Origin: Clavelina lepadiformis
Lineage: Eukaryota > Chordata > Ascidiacea > Aplousobranchia > Clavelinidae
Direction: 5' to 3'
Assembly: GCF_947623445.1 (NCBI RefSeq)
Contig: NC_135241.1
Location: 21,020,501 to 21,084,500, forward strand
DNA: 64,000 nt
The notes under the pieces were generated by a model, which made no database searches, was not told the DNA's origin, and saw only the letters and a list, made by a program, of their open reading frames with translations. The translations under genes and the position numbers were made by a program. Position 1 is the stretch's first letter. Every line of letters starts with the position of its first letter. Shown here piece by piece: positions 1 through 12,301 of this stretch.

Positions 1-118
1 CTTTTCAAGGTATAACTTGTGCAGCGCTTAATTTGTGATTCTTCTTTGTTGTAACCTCCTGTATTCAATATTCTCATTGCCTACTGTGAGAGTGTTTTAA
101 AATATTCTTTGATTTTAG

Positions 119-3100
119 AAATTTTTAAGGAAAAGGAGGAAGAAAATTGTCCGTTCAATCGCAGATCTCATGATTGAAAACGGTTATCTTGATGTCTGTG
201 TAAAGATTTGGGATTTTTGTCATACTACTGAAGACGAAGAGCTATCTTATAATCATAGCAAATCATATTATGTCGTAAGTCTTAACGTAAGGATTCTGAT
301 TTTAGATATACAAGTAGGCAATGCTCCCTCTAATTTCTGCAAAGCTATAAAAATCTCTGAACTATGCTTCTAACAATTTGATTTTTAATTTCACAAAAGT
401 ATTTTTAAAATTCAACTGTAAGAACACAGCATTTGTTATTGAGCTTAGTTTTAATGGCAAATATTTTTTTTGCCCAGGCGTGTTGTGCATTGAAACAGGT
501 TTGCAATGTTAAGGCTTTTATCAAACTATGCAAAGCCGATTTTACAATCCATGACGTTTTTGGTCCAGATGTTTTTGGTCTAGGCACACCAACCAACATA
601 ACTGTTATACGGGACACGCCATCCTGATCTTACCATTTGTCTCAAAGGCTTTATAAAATAAACTTTTATAAACTTTTTGTTATGTCAGAATGGAGAGGAT
701 AAATTAACTTGAAAGTGGCATTATAGCCGGTTTAGACAAGAAAACAGATTACTTCACATACATTAAGATATAGGGCTAGATAAATTGGCCATTTGATTTC
801 TGATTGATAGCGTTTTACAATTGAAAGATTTCTGGTATAAATTGCTAAAAATTTAGTTACACAGTTTTGATCGTTGCAAAGCATAAAAATTATATAATGG
901 GTATAATTTATAGTTGCATGTTAGCACTGTACATGATGTCTAATTGTCTAACACTGGCAACAAAAATGGGGGTGTGGAGGCGCCGAACCCATAACTTTAA
1001 GAGTGAAAGATGCGGCACCCTTTGCCAAAATGAAAGAAGTGCCTAAAGATAAAAGGAAAGTAAGGCGCACATCACTGAGCAGTTGCTTGTTATCACACCT
1101 ATAACGTCTCTTTTCTTTGTATGCATGACCTCAAATTTTTTCGAAAATTGCTGTGTTGAATAAACAAAAAACAAAAATCCTCAACAAAATAGATGAATAC
1201 CTGGGCTCGGCTATAAAATCAGGGTTTGCTGTTTAAAACATCAAAATAGTTGTTTAAATCTTCCTGTATAAAATATTAACATAAGAAAATAAACAAGATG
1301 TGGCAAGAACAATAGAGGTTATCGCAATGATATCACTAACCTCATGACATCATACCTTGCCGCACCCCCACGATTTGCAAAAGTTTGCGCCTAGGTTGTC
1401 TAACTACACAGTGTATAGGTCTAATTACATTTTGTCAAAAATGATATACTAAGCTAAATTTTATTTGGACTTTGCTTCTTATTTTTGTATGCATATATTT
1501 GTATGTTCCTCAAACAAAAAAGTAAAACCCATTGTGCTTGACCTGTCTCATTGATGTGCTCATGCATTATTCAGTTTCTTATAAGTACAGCCACAAAAGT
1601 GAAGTGCGTGCCACACGTCAGCCTACATTGATTGAAGAAAACATTTTCTGTTACTAAGTTATGCGGGTAATCATGTTTGAATGAAAACAATCGATGACAT
1701 ATTTATATGACACAAGCAATGTTGTATTCAAAGTTCAATCATGCGGCCACTACACAGTGTAGTGAGATTCATATACATATATTACAATTGTAAGATGATA
1801 TCAGTCAATTATTTGCCAAAAAATCAAATTTTGCAAATTGATTTATGGTGTTCAGAATGCGCGTTAAAATAAGGCTGGTGGCATTAATAAAATAAACCAA
1901 GGTGTATATGGTAAAACCTGAGTGCAGCTTGGTGGGAGCTTTGCTGGTAAGTGGTAAAATGATTTGTAATTTTCGTGCATGTATGAACTATTCATGACAT
2001 CATTTGTGTTCTTGTTGAGTCACTTAACTAGAGGTCATATACTATTCTATATAATTGCATTACATTTTATATCAACTACACTTCTGAATGATTTGAATCT
2101 GATTTCTAATAAATGATTTAAATGCAGGAGTATCATTAACATGTATGTAGGAATACTTACTTACAAAATATAAATAAAGGTTAATTGATTAAATTATATA
2201 CAAATGAACAAATCTTTGTTACGGTATGTATAGATGAAAATTAATCTGTGGAATTATTCGGACAAATGTCGTAATTTGGCCCAAGCTTGTTATGAGCACA
2301 AAGAGCTTGTGAAACGCTGTATGAGGGAATTTACACTACCCGATCGAGACATTGCTAGTTTAAAAAATAACAGAAAGCGTTATGCTTTGAAAGTAAGTGG
2401 TTGTGATTGTAAGCGAATATGATAAATGATTAGATATTTTTCTTGTTTAATTGTGGACTGTATCATAGTTTTATTTTGTTAAAAAAGGTAAATATAATTA
2501 TGTAATTCATTGTTATTACAAATATGCTCAACAATCACAAATTGAAACATGACTCTAATGTTTTCTTTTACAAATATTTTAAGGCCTCGTTGGGATTCCT
2601 CATGAATATAGTTCGTTTGTATAGTCCAAACGTTGAACTCATAAGAGCAAATGACGGCATCCAAACGATTTTCAAATTCTATGAATCAACATATCTCATT
2701 ATTAAAGCAAAGGTCATGATGCTTCTGTCATTTTGTATTAATGAGGAAGAAAATGAAAAGATAATGGCAGGTGAAATAGCCTTAAATGACTTGGGCATAT
2801 CTTTGGTGCACCATAGTTCAAACCTTCTTCAGCTTTATATCTTGTTAAAATGTTTGGTTAATGAAATTAGTTTGTTTAATGTGCTTTGCATAAAAAGTTT
2901 TTTTAAGGTATGATATTTTGTACAAAATGCGCTTATAAACCTGACACTATCTGACAATATGTTGTATTTGACAGGAACTGGTGTTATAAATTTTATCGTC
3001 AAACTGCTGAAAAATGCCTTGGATTCTGCCAACCATATTGGCAAAACCTATGCATTCTCTGCAGCTGAAACTGTAATGGGATTAGACAAGTTGGCCGCCA

Positions 3101-5054
3101 ATGATAACAATAAGGTAGAATTTAAGATTTATATTTATTGGTTATTCGAAGTTGGTGTTATTAAAACTACTTAAAAAAATATTATAATTAAAACAATGTG
3201 AAAATGTCGTACAAATACCTTTTTCCAGTCCGTTATGCAGTGTATATTATGTTAATCTATTTCTTCTCAGAAACAAATAGTTGAAGCTGGGGTTCTACCG
3301 TTATTGGTGAGCATGTTGAATGAAAAATGTAGGGCTGAGGAACATAACGTTGCTACACACTGCATATGGACATTATCTTTCCATCCAAGCAACAGAGAAA
3401 ATATCCGAGAGGTTTTTGTATAGCACAGCTTTTATTTTTCCATTTACAGTCCTTTGGCTGCATGGTTTTGTTGCTGGAATTTTCAACATTTATCGTATTT
3501 ATTTTAGTTAACTACACTTTGCATTTTGTCACTAAAATCTATAATTTTTTTGTGATATGTTTCACATTGCAATGTTTACAGGAACCAGGACTTCTCGAAG
3601 CTGTTCACCGTATCCTTCAAAATAAAGACAGTGAGCCAGGCACAAAGTGTTCCTGTGATGGGATTGTTTTCCTCATTGAAGGAGTCGAACCAAAACTGGG
3701 AGATGCGGAGGTTGAACAAAAACATGATATGCACATCATGATCAGTTATCAATGGGATATGCAGGCCACTATTTTGCAAGTGAGGAAGACTTTGATATTT
3801 ACTGTTAATGGTGGTATGTTAAAGCTTTGTTTGTGTTTGAATTTCTCATGTAACCAGCGACATTTGTTTATAAGATTTTACTTTGTTATTCTGCTGTGAA
3901 TTGACATTTCATTATGTATTTATCAACTCTTCCTTTAGTTACGAGACAATTTGCGAGAAAGAGGATATAAGATCTGGATAGATGTTGACCAGTTGCAAGG
4001 ATCAATCCTCACAGAGATGGCATCCGCAGTAGAGAATGCGATTGTTGTTATAGTGGCCATGACTGAAAACTACAAGAACAGCAATCCCTGCCGAACAGGT
4101 AGTTAAAGTACAGAAATAGCCTGTGGCATGACAGAGTTCAACCGGTGCAATGGCGCGTGTATGATATAATTTGTGGCTGAGATCCTGAATAATTTCATTG
4201 CTCAAGCAATGTAACATTACAATGAGCTGTTACAAAGATAATTTTTTGTTAGTACATGAATTCGAACAAAGAAAATCTTTCGTTTTTTGCAGAAGCTGAA
4301 TATGCTTATAAGCTGTCCAAACCTATTGTACCACTGCTACTCCAACCGCATTACAAACCAGATGGATGGCTTGGTGCATTGCTTGGCATGCAGCTTTATG
4401 TAGATTTGAGCAATAGCGAGATAGTGGAGCAAAAGTTTGCTGATGTAGATAGATTGATTGCCTCCAAAACAAAAACCCAAGCTCTCAATCAAGAATCATT
4501 TGTTGCTCCTATATCAGAAACAGGTAGAAACTATTCAGGGCAAGACTACTTAGAGTCTGTATTGTCCATAAACCCCCTTCCATCTCTATATTTTAATGTT
4601 TTAGTTGTTGATGCACGACCTCTTCACGCATTGCCACGTCAAGTAAGTGCAAATACTTCCACTCATGCAGTTGCCGGTATCTGTACCAAGTGGTCACGCG
4701 ATGATGTCTTGGAGTGGGGAGAGAAAAATGACATTGGTAAGTTTGAAGTTACGGAGTTATTATCACAACTAATCAGATGCTTACCATTGCAATCAAAGCT
4801 TTTTTAATTAAGGCATCTTTAAAAGTAAAAGTATTTAGACAGAAAATGTGCCATGCATTCGACTTTACAAAGAAATATGTTTTCCAGTCAGTGCCGTAAC
4901 TACTCTTTGTGATTTTGATGGAATCGGACTCATGCAGCTGGTACAACTGCTCAAGCGAAGTCCGGATGTTTACTATAGTGCGCTTAAAAACGATTTCAAA
5001 ATGGAGTGGTTGCAGATCTTTCACCTGACCAATGCTTTGGAACATTTACCTTAG
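119..5054 (+). CDS. ARM-TIR-SAM protein, 5' end outside the window
   Basis: Probable exons: 119-274, 479 to about 561 (end uncertain), 2234-2392, 2584-2770, 2975-3114, 3271-3411, 3582-3779, 3939-4098, 4293-4736 and 4888-5054 (TAG stop). Splice phases agree from 2584 onward. The first six exons encode helical armadillo-like repeats, for example EAGVLPLLVSMLNE and HCIWTLSFHPSNREN. A TIR domain starts at HDMHIMISYQWDMQ and continues through GYKIWIDVDQLQGS, IVVIVAMTENYKNSN and PIVPLLLQ. A glutamate just after NPCRT sits where TIR NADases such as SARM1 carry their catalytic Glu. The C-terminus (KWSRDDVLEWGEKND to the end) has a SAM-like pattern. SARM1 is ARM-SAM-SAM-TIR, so the order here differs. 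By family, the TIR could be a signalling adaptor or an NAD hydrolase. The N-terminus is missing, so total length is unknown. The first two exons are the least certain. Confidence 0.8.
953..1396. mobile_element. Degenerate hAT-type element in an intron of the ARM-TIR-SAM gene
   Basis: Identical 8-base direct repeats TGTCTAAC flank the segment at 945-952 and 1397-1404, as expected for hAT insertions. Near the two ends lie inverted G-rich motifs: GGGGGTGTGG on the left, and CCGCACCCCC on the right, which reads GGGGGTGCGG when inverted. The terminal bases themselves are poorly conserved. No transposase reading frame was recognised. A chance 8-base repeat cannot be excluded, but the inverted motifs support a real insertion. 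Confidence 0.5.
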
Positions 5055-5084
5055 AAGTTTTTTACAAGTTGTTCTAGAAAGTGG

Positions 5085-5090
5085 AATAAA
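5085..5090 (+). terminator. Polyadenylation signal AATAAA of the ARM-TIR-SAM gene
   Basis: AATAAA lies 30 bases after the stop codon of the upstream gene, on the same strand. The following sequence is AT-rich. Confidence 0.6.
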
Positions 5091-5699
5091 TTCCTTTAAC
5101 GAAAATCGTAATTTGTAAGAAATTTTTTGTAATTACAGTTTGTAACATTTTGAAACCGGTGTCTTGTAAAAATTATTCATTTTTGCATAATAGATGAACA
5201 TGGCTTTAACGTTTATTTTTGCCTTAACTTTTTGTATGTGATATGCATGTTTTGAAGTCTCACCTTGCTTAAAAAAAAGCATGGGGAACTTTTATGTCTG
5301 TAAGATTTACCTATACAAGAGAAGCAGTTTTTTATGCAGCATTTTAAAGTTTTCACTTTAGTCTTTTTGTCATGGTTCTTCAAAGCTTTTCGCAACTTAT
5401 TCGTTTTTTTTCTATCGTAACATCCGTAGGCCTAATTACCGTCCATCACTGTAGCGTAGCATAGCAAATAGGATTGATTGATAGCAAAGATTGATGTAAT
5501 TTTGTTGTAACCGCACTTATTTTTCTGGTAAGTTATAAGTTTGTTTGTCACATTGGAATAGAATGATAAATTTTCACCTGTGCATCCTATGCTGTCTGCC
5601 TTGATAACAAAGCTGTTTTGATGACTGTAGGAATGAGAGAGAGAGTTTATTTCACCATAACATAACAAACCAAAAAGTATCATAACACAAGTTAATTGG

Positions 5700-7800
5700 T
5701 GTGGGGCAGCGAAAAGACTTCACGGTCATTAAGGTCAGCTGCCCCAGATTCTATTGCAAAAAAGAAAGAAACGGATAGAAAACTGAAGCTCAATTAATTA
5801 AAACAACACTGCAAAAACAAAGCAGAGACACACGACAGAAACAGCAGCAAAAAATTTTTTTTTAACCAAATCAAAACTCAATCAATCAATGGATTATTGC
5901 ACAAATTATTTCCAATCTTCATAAACATCTTGTTATCATATCATAACTTAGGCTGTACCACACGAGCTCACATATGCGTGCCGTTGTTGAAATTGTTTGT
6001 CCATTTGATGAAAGTCTGTATTGTTCGGTGTTTCAAAGCGCTGAGTTAATGTTTTAAACAAAGTTTTCAAAATGCTTCGCCAAAGATCACGTAAGAAACG
6101 ATAACGTTTTGATACCAGCTGTCGTTGAGTTAAAGTTTTTATGAAATGTAGCTTATTAAGTTGGACTCGGCTTGGAGGCAGTTGATTCGATTCTTACAAA
6201 TCTTTCAGAATGTTAGTTCGATTAGTAGTCTCGGGCCTACTGCATAGCCATGTAAAATGTCTTCCAAATTTACAATGTTCTAAACCAGGGGTGTCAAACT
6301 CAATCGCACCGGAGGCCAAAACTAAAAACTTATTTAGCGCCGCGGGCCGCCTGGGGCAACTGCTGTGCTGCTGTATTGCTGTATTGCGCGACTTGCTATA
6401 ATCTTGTTTCTTGCGTGAAAAAAGTAAGTTATAGGCTACTGTACAATGATCTCGCGGGCCGGAAATAGTTCAATGTATAAAATAACTATGTGGGCCAAGT
6501 TTTATTGTAAAGCGGGCCGGATGTGGCGCGCGGGCCGGGAGTTTGACACGTATGTTTTAAAGAATCTAAACCATAATAAAACCGACAGATCTTCTTCAAA
6601 TCAAATTCCAATTCGTTTCAGGTGTTGTTTAGTTTCCCTGAAATAATAAATATGGCAGGCCTACAACGACAGTAGGTTACGTGTGATCCGTGATCAGCAT
6701 CATCATCACCATCTCATATATACAATACATATATATCCTCTGATTGAAGAAGCTTCACTCTTTGCACAGCTCACCTGGGCGACTATTTTTCTCTGTTTGA
6801 GCCCGGTTGCTGAGCTTATCTCTGTTCATTTGACCACGGACGCAGTTTTTATTTGTTTTTCGTTGTGTTGTCAGAATTTGGTATCGTTTACCGGTACTAT
6901 TGAACAGTCTTTAATGTTCTTCCCCAAAACTGTAAATTTTCCGATCAGTAGTGTAGTCTGTAGTGTGTTCCGGGTATCAAACCTAGATACCACATTTCTT
7001 TAATTGTGGTGAACAAACACGTTGCTGGGAATACGTTCGTGGATGACGACCATGTGCTTCAACAAACGTTTCGTTGACCAATGGCATTACGAAATACAAA
7101 ATAAAAGAATGGCTAATGTAATGCTTATTAAAAAGCATTCACTAACGTGACCAACTGATTTCGTTGTAGTCACGGTCGAATTGATTTTTAGTTTGTATCG
7201 GGTACCACATTTTTTGTTTCAACCAATCAGGTTGCGTCCTAAATTTGCCACGCGCTTTAAATTTCCCAAAACTTAAAGACAAAGGTGACGTTTGCATTAG
7301 TTTAGTTAGCCTATTTGGTAGATAAGATTTGCTGCTTATAGGTTTGGTCTATACTCTATGGCAGCTATGTCCAACCCGTGGCCCTGATGTTGTTATCGGT
7401 GCTTTATATGTAAAGTGTAAGCTGTGAAAGTGTGCAATTGATTATTATTTTATTCATGTACAGATTGCTTGAGTGTCATAACTCATAACATCCATTATTG
7501 TGCGCGTTGTTACTACTGCAGCGATATCTAGGCTAGTGCTGTGTTGGTGTGGTTAGTATTGTAAGTTATTCATCGTGGCAATGTGCGGCCGGAATAAAAC
7601 TAGTGACGTTATTTTTACTCACTAATGTATTTCAATTGGGCATGTAGCTGCTCTATTGTACAGTTTGGCAAGGTTGATCTTATATACATTCAAGCTACTT
7701 TGTTAATTTTTTTTTAGAAAAACGTTCCCAAGTTATTTTTGTTTTTCATTCTCTGTAGTTGATATCTGTGGTGATATTGTTGATAACTAGATCTGAAGAA
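5700..7800. other. Intergenic region between the ARM-TIR-SAM and importin alpha genes
   Basis: No gene was recognised; the short open frames here lack protein-like composition. It contains a perfect 9-base inverted repeat, TGGGGCAGC at 5702-5710 and GCTGCCCCA at 5738-5746, with a 27-base loop. A hAT MITE lies at 6286-6554. The promoter and 5' leader of importin alpha must lie near the right end, but no TATA box stands out. Confidence 0.5.
6286..6554. mobile_element. hAT-type MITE
   Basis: The left end reads CAGGGGTGTCAAACTC and the right end GAGTTTGACACGTATG, so the termini are inverted repeats that differ only in the outer bases. The interior is rich in GCGGGCCG-like motifs and has no coding frame. 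The flanks TTCTAAAC (6278-6285) and TTTTAAAG (6555-6562) match at six of eight positions, as expected for an old 8-base target duplication. Confidence 0.75.
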
Positions 7801-10800
7801 ATGTCTGCGGCAAATCCACAACCTAGACAATCCTATTACAAAAACCGACACAACACAAATGAGGTACAGTTTTTTCAGCTTTAACTGTAGATCATGAAAA
7901 TTAACATTGTGTGACCTGGTCTGCAGACTTGGACAAGGATGCACTAAATGACTAAAGCGTGATTTTCAAAAGAAGCATTAGCACACTTTAGGTGCATTAA
8001 TGCCCTCAAATACCAGTAACTTAAATGTGGGTTTAATTAAATTTTGCATTCATAGAATCAATTGGATGCAGTTTTCATGTACATTTTTACAAGATTCAAG
8101 TGTTTTATTACCAGTTTTTTAGCAGAAGTCTCAAACTCCAATTGCCTATTTTTGGGGTCAAATTAATACCTTAAATTTAACCCCATGCCCACAAAATAAA
8201 CTAAAGTTACACAATAAGGACATATGCTATTTCTTTTATTGTTAACATAATTGGAGTGGACATGTCTTCTCAAAAAAAAAATTGAGTTTGATATAAGTGA
8301 AACAAAAAGAAAATTTCTTTGCGTGAAAATAAAAACAAAATGAGAGAGACTTAGGGAAAAGGAGAAGTCTCCTAAACTGATTACTGAAACCACTGTTGAA
8401 AAAGCGATCGATATCTCTGGCAATCTTGCTAAAGCACCACATCTGTTTTTAGTCCTTGCCGTAGCCACTTTTTCCTGCTTATTAACTGTACAGCCGCTGA
8501 TTTGATCCAACATTTTGTTAAAAAGACTAAAAACTACTGTTGGTGTAAGACCACATACATTGCTGCTGTTACAATATATAGTTATGGTTTAGCCTATTTG
8601 AAATTGAGTATATAATTGTTTAAACGTGGAATTAACGGTGTGTATATTGATTATTTTCATGTGCTTGCCCCCTTACCATGTTAATACTATTTAACTTCGT
8701 TGAGTAACATTATATTTATATTTTTTACAATTACTACACTTGTACCAGTTTTATGCCCAAGTTTCTGACAAATACGCCATAGGTTATGCTTTTGCCAACA
8801 CATATTGGTTGTTCTAATTTAATCTTAAAATCATAATATGTTGGTTGCATGTCAATAAATTCTTAAATTCGTATTGTAGCACTTGAGGAAAAAGAGACAG
8901 GAGAGCAATGTACAGCTTCGCAAAGGAAAAAGAGAGGAGCAAATGCTCAAGCGAAGAAATATTACCATGGAGGACTTGAACACCAGTCCATTAAAAGAAA
9001 TGAATTTTCAGGTATTGCATTTAATTATAACAAGCTGTCCACCACATACATTAATTGTAAAACTAGCTTGAATTTAAAACATCTGTTTCCCATAAAGGAT
9101 GTTGGTGGTGTAATGATGAAGTTTGAGGACATAATCGTTGGCATTGTCGACAATTCTGACCCACAAAAGCAATTTGATTGCACACAAAGTGCCAGAAAAA
9201 TCCTCTCTAGGGAAAGACATCCACCTATTGGGAAAATGGTGGAAGCCGGAATTGTCTGTAAACTTGTTGAATTTCTAAGCTGGGACCATAAGTAAGTTGG
9301 TTTGTCGCACGACTCGTATGATTACTGTTATTTGAAGTTATATTTTTTTTTCAAGCCGTATATGCTTCATAAATAATGCTATTAGTTTGAAATATGTACA
9401 TTTGGGCAGTTGCTATAAAATTAATGTTATTTTCAGTTCATTAATGCAATTTGAAGCTGCTTGGGCTTTAACCAACATTGCTTCCGGCACCAACGAACAA
9501 ACTTTGGCTGTTGTTCATGCTGGTGCTGTGCCCAGCCTCATCAAGCTTCTATCTAATGCCAACAAAAACGTTGTTGAACAGGTAAAATGGGGTGTATGAT
9601 GAAGACGGGTGCTTCAAAATGTCCGACTTGGGTTTGTCCATATTATATAGTATGTACACTTAAGATCTGTCCTGTTTTTAGGCAATGTGGGCACTGGGAA
9701 ACATTGCAGGTGATGGGGCATCAATGAGAGACTATGTCCTAGAAAAGGGCATTGTAAAACCACTTGTGGCGCTCACTACTGACCAAGCTGGTGTAAGTGT
9801 TGGCATAAATACAGTTTTCCTTGTTTTACTCACAAATTGATTCTTAATAGAATTGTTTTGGTATCTCCTGTTTTAGGGCTCGTTTTTGCAAAATCTTACC
9901 TGGACAATCTCTAATCTGTGTCGAAATAAGAACCCACACACTTCTCTTCCATACATTGTGCAACTGCTCCCCACCATTGTCAAGTTGGTCAACGTGGATG
10001 ACACTCAGGTGAAAATTAATACCGGCATTTATGTGTTTTAGCTTTTCAACCTATTTTATAGTGCGAATTTTCATCACATTATACATCTAGAATAACATTG
10101 TTAAAGATTGTTGCTGTTGGTATACAGGTGAAAACTGATGTTTGCTGGGCCCTGAGTTACATCACAGATGGTCCTAATGATCGCATTGAACTCGTTTTAA
10201 ATACAGGTGTTCTAGAAACACTTGTTCGACTTCTAAGCACAGAATCTGAAGGCATGTTGCTCACACCAGTGTTGCGAGTTATTGGGAATGTAGTAACTGG
10301 CACTGACCTTCAAACACAGGTATAACCATTTAAAGTCCTACGCAGTCCTCTCATGAAACTCTAGATAACTAACAGTTTATTTTGTTATTTGTGGAATGAA
10401 CATGTAAGGTTTCATATTAGTTGTATTAATCTTTCAGAGGGTAATTGATCTTGGTGCTCTGGTCGCTTTCAAGAAGTTGCTAATAAACGATAAAGCTACC
10501 ATTCAAAAAGAAGCGGCCTGGACAATCAGCAACATCACGGCAGGCACACAAAGCCAGATTCAGGCCGTCATTGACGCCGACATTGTCCCGATTCTCATTC
10601 ACCTTCTTACAAATGTAGACTATCAAAATTTTCTTTAGAAATATTTGTGTGCACATAATTACAAGTAAATGTGTAGTGATTGAATAGAGGTTAGAAGAAT
10701 AGGAGTTGAATGAAATAATTTTTCTTGCAGGGAGACTTCAAAACACAAAAAGAAGCTTGTTGGGCTGTCACCAACTTCACTTCCGGCGCTTCTTTGGAAC

Positions 10801-11611
10801 AGATGGTTTTCTTGGCTCAGAATAGAGTGATCGAGGGCTTGTGCAAAATGCTTACTATTAAGGATCCAAAGATTTTACAGGTCGGTGTTAAGATCTTCAG
10901 TTGCGCAAACAAGATCTTGCACTACCAGACCCTCACCACATAAAATGCAGTCTAAGCTTTAACTTTGCAGAGTTTAGTTGTTTGTTCAAACTGAAACTTA
11001 AATTTGTAAGTGCTGGTTCTATTTTGTGGATACCAGGCCATGAGTAATACTTCAGGTGTAACTAGATATACAGTGGATGCTCATTAGCTCAAAGCTGCAG
11101 CATATTGAATATTGCTGAATGTTATCTGAAGTTGTGGTTGCACCAATATAACGTTAAAGTTATGTTATCCGGTTTGATTAATTTCATGAAACTGCACAGG
11201 TTTGTATGGACGGGCTATCCAATATGCTGGTCACTGCTAAGAAACTCGGACAACTAAATGCGATGTGTTGTGTCGTCGAGGCTTGTGGAGGTGTTGATGC
11301 CCTTGAGGACCTTCAGAAGCATGACAATGAAACCGTCTACAACATGTCTTTGCACATCATTGATAATTTCTTCAACGATGAGGTATAACTTAATATAAAG
11401 AAGCATGCAAATCATTTACTTATCTCGGACGCAGCATTGCTCTAAATAATTGTACATCTCCGCTCACTGTGAATATGCTCATCGATTGCATTGGTTGACT
11501 TTTTAGGATGATGATATTGAGAATGTTGCTCCGGAGACAACCGAGGATGGAGATTACTTCCAGTTCAACCAATCCAAGAGCAAAGCACCAGACGGAGGTT
11601 TTCACCTTTGA
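7801..11611 (+). CDS. KPNA2: Importin subunit alpha (karyopherin alpha), KPNA2-like
   Basis: Eleven exons: 7801-7863, 8880-9011, 9098-9291, 9437-9581, 9682-9792, 9877-10008, 10128-10319, 10438-10614, 10731-10880, 11200-11382 and 11507-11611. They sum to 1584 bases, or 527 aa, close to vertebrate KPNA2 length. Residues 1-60 form the importin-beta-binding domain, with basic stretches [16 protein letters not shown] and KRRN. Ten armadillo repeats follow, with the NLS-groove W...N pairs visible in [59 protein letters not shown] and [11 protein letters not shown]. The acidic tail ([15 protein letters not shown]) resembles KPNA2. The protein recognises classical nuclear localisation signals and, with importin beta, carries cargo through nuclear pores. 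The start is the first ATG of the chain and gives the correct IBB. The exon at 9098 uses an AAG acceptor. Assignment to the KPNA2 subclass is by resemblance; the family assignment is certain. Confidence 0.96.
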
Positions 11612-12190
11612 ACATGTTACGCACTGCCTTGAACCACAAATAATATTTTTCGTTATTACGATGTTTTTTCAGCTGCGTCGGTTATTTTGGCAATTACTTG
11701 TTTTTGCTGAATTATGTTTCTTCCATTTGACTGTCTGTATGACTTTCTGTGGTAAATGAATTCGATTTTTGTAAGATCACTTCCTCTGCCAAAAGTTTTT
11801 GCTTTGCTTCTGTCGCTTTCCATGCTGACTGCCTGGTAAGGAAGTGACTTGCTTTACTTGAATAGTTTACTTCCATTGTTGCTCTAAAAATCGGTTTGAA
11901 ACGCAATACAGTATAGTGGCTTGTGATAAGATCTTCGTTTCAATGGTACTGTACTTCAGCTTATTAAACCCTAGATGGACAAAACAGCGCTGCGTTATTC
12001 CTGTCCAACAGTCGTGTTCTGTGCATTTACTTGAAGACAAAATTGATCGAACCCTATTTCTTCAAGATTACTTAGAATGTATGATAAACAGCGAGCCTTG
12101 GAAAAGCAGAATCGCATTTAGATTTTCTACTAGTTGCCTTACGATCTGAGTCGAGACATTTTTGGACCAGCCCGTGTTTCAAACATCGGT

Positions 12191-12196
12191 TTTATT
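12191..12196 (-). terminator. Polyadenylation signal of the ITIH-like gene
   Basis: TTTATT on the plus strand reads AATAAA on the minus strand, about 105 bases beyond the stop codon at 12302-12304. Importin alpha ends at 11611 on the opposite strand, so the two genes converge with under 700 bases between stop codons. Confidence 0.5.
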
Positions 12197-12301
12197 TTGA
12201 GTAATTTAATACAGACAGATAAATGTTACTGTAACTTAAATCAGCAAACTCCGTTGGAAAGGTTTACGAGATAATTTCTCGAAGCTTTTTACCATTACAA
12301 A

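Noticed and set aside
3366..3899. 177-codon frame read straight through two ARM-TIR-SAM exons
   Set aside because: It crosses an intron with good donor and acceptor. Only 3582-3779 is coding; the rest is intronic.
8163..8513. 116-codon frame on the minus strand
   Set aside because: It lies in the first intron of importin alpha, in AT-rich sequence. Composition is Phe/Ser/Leu-rich like random AT-rich translation, and no motif was recognised.
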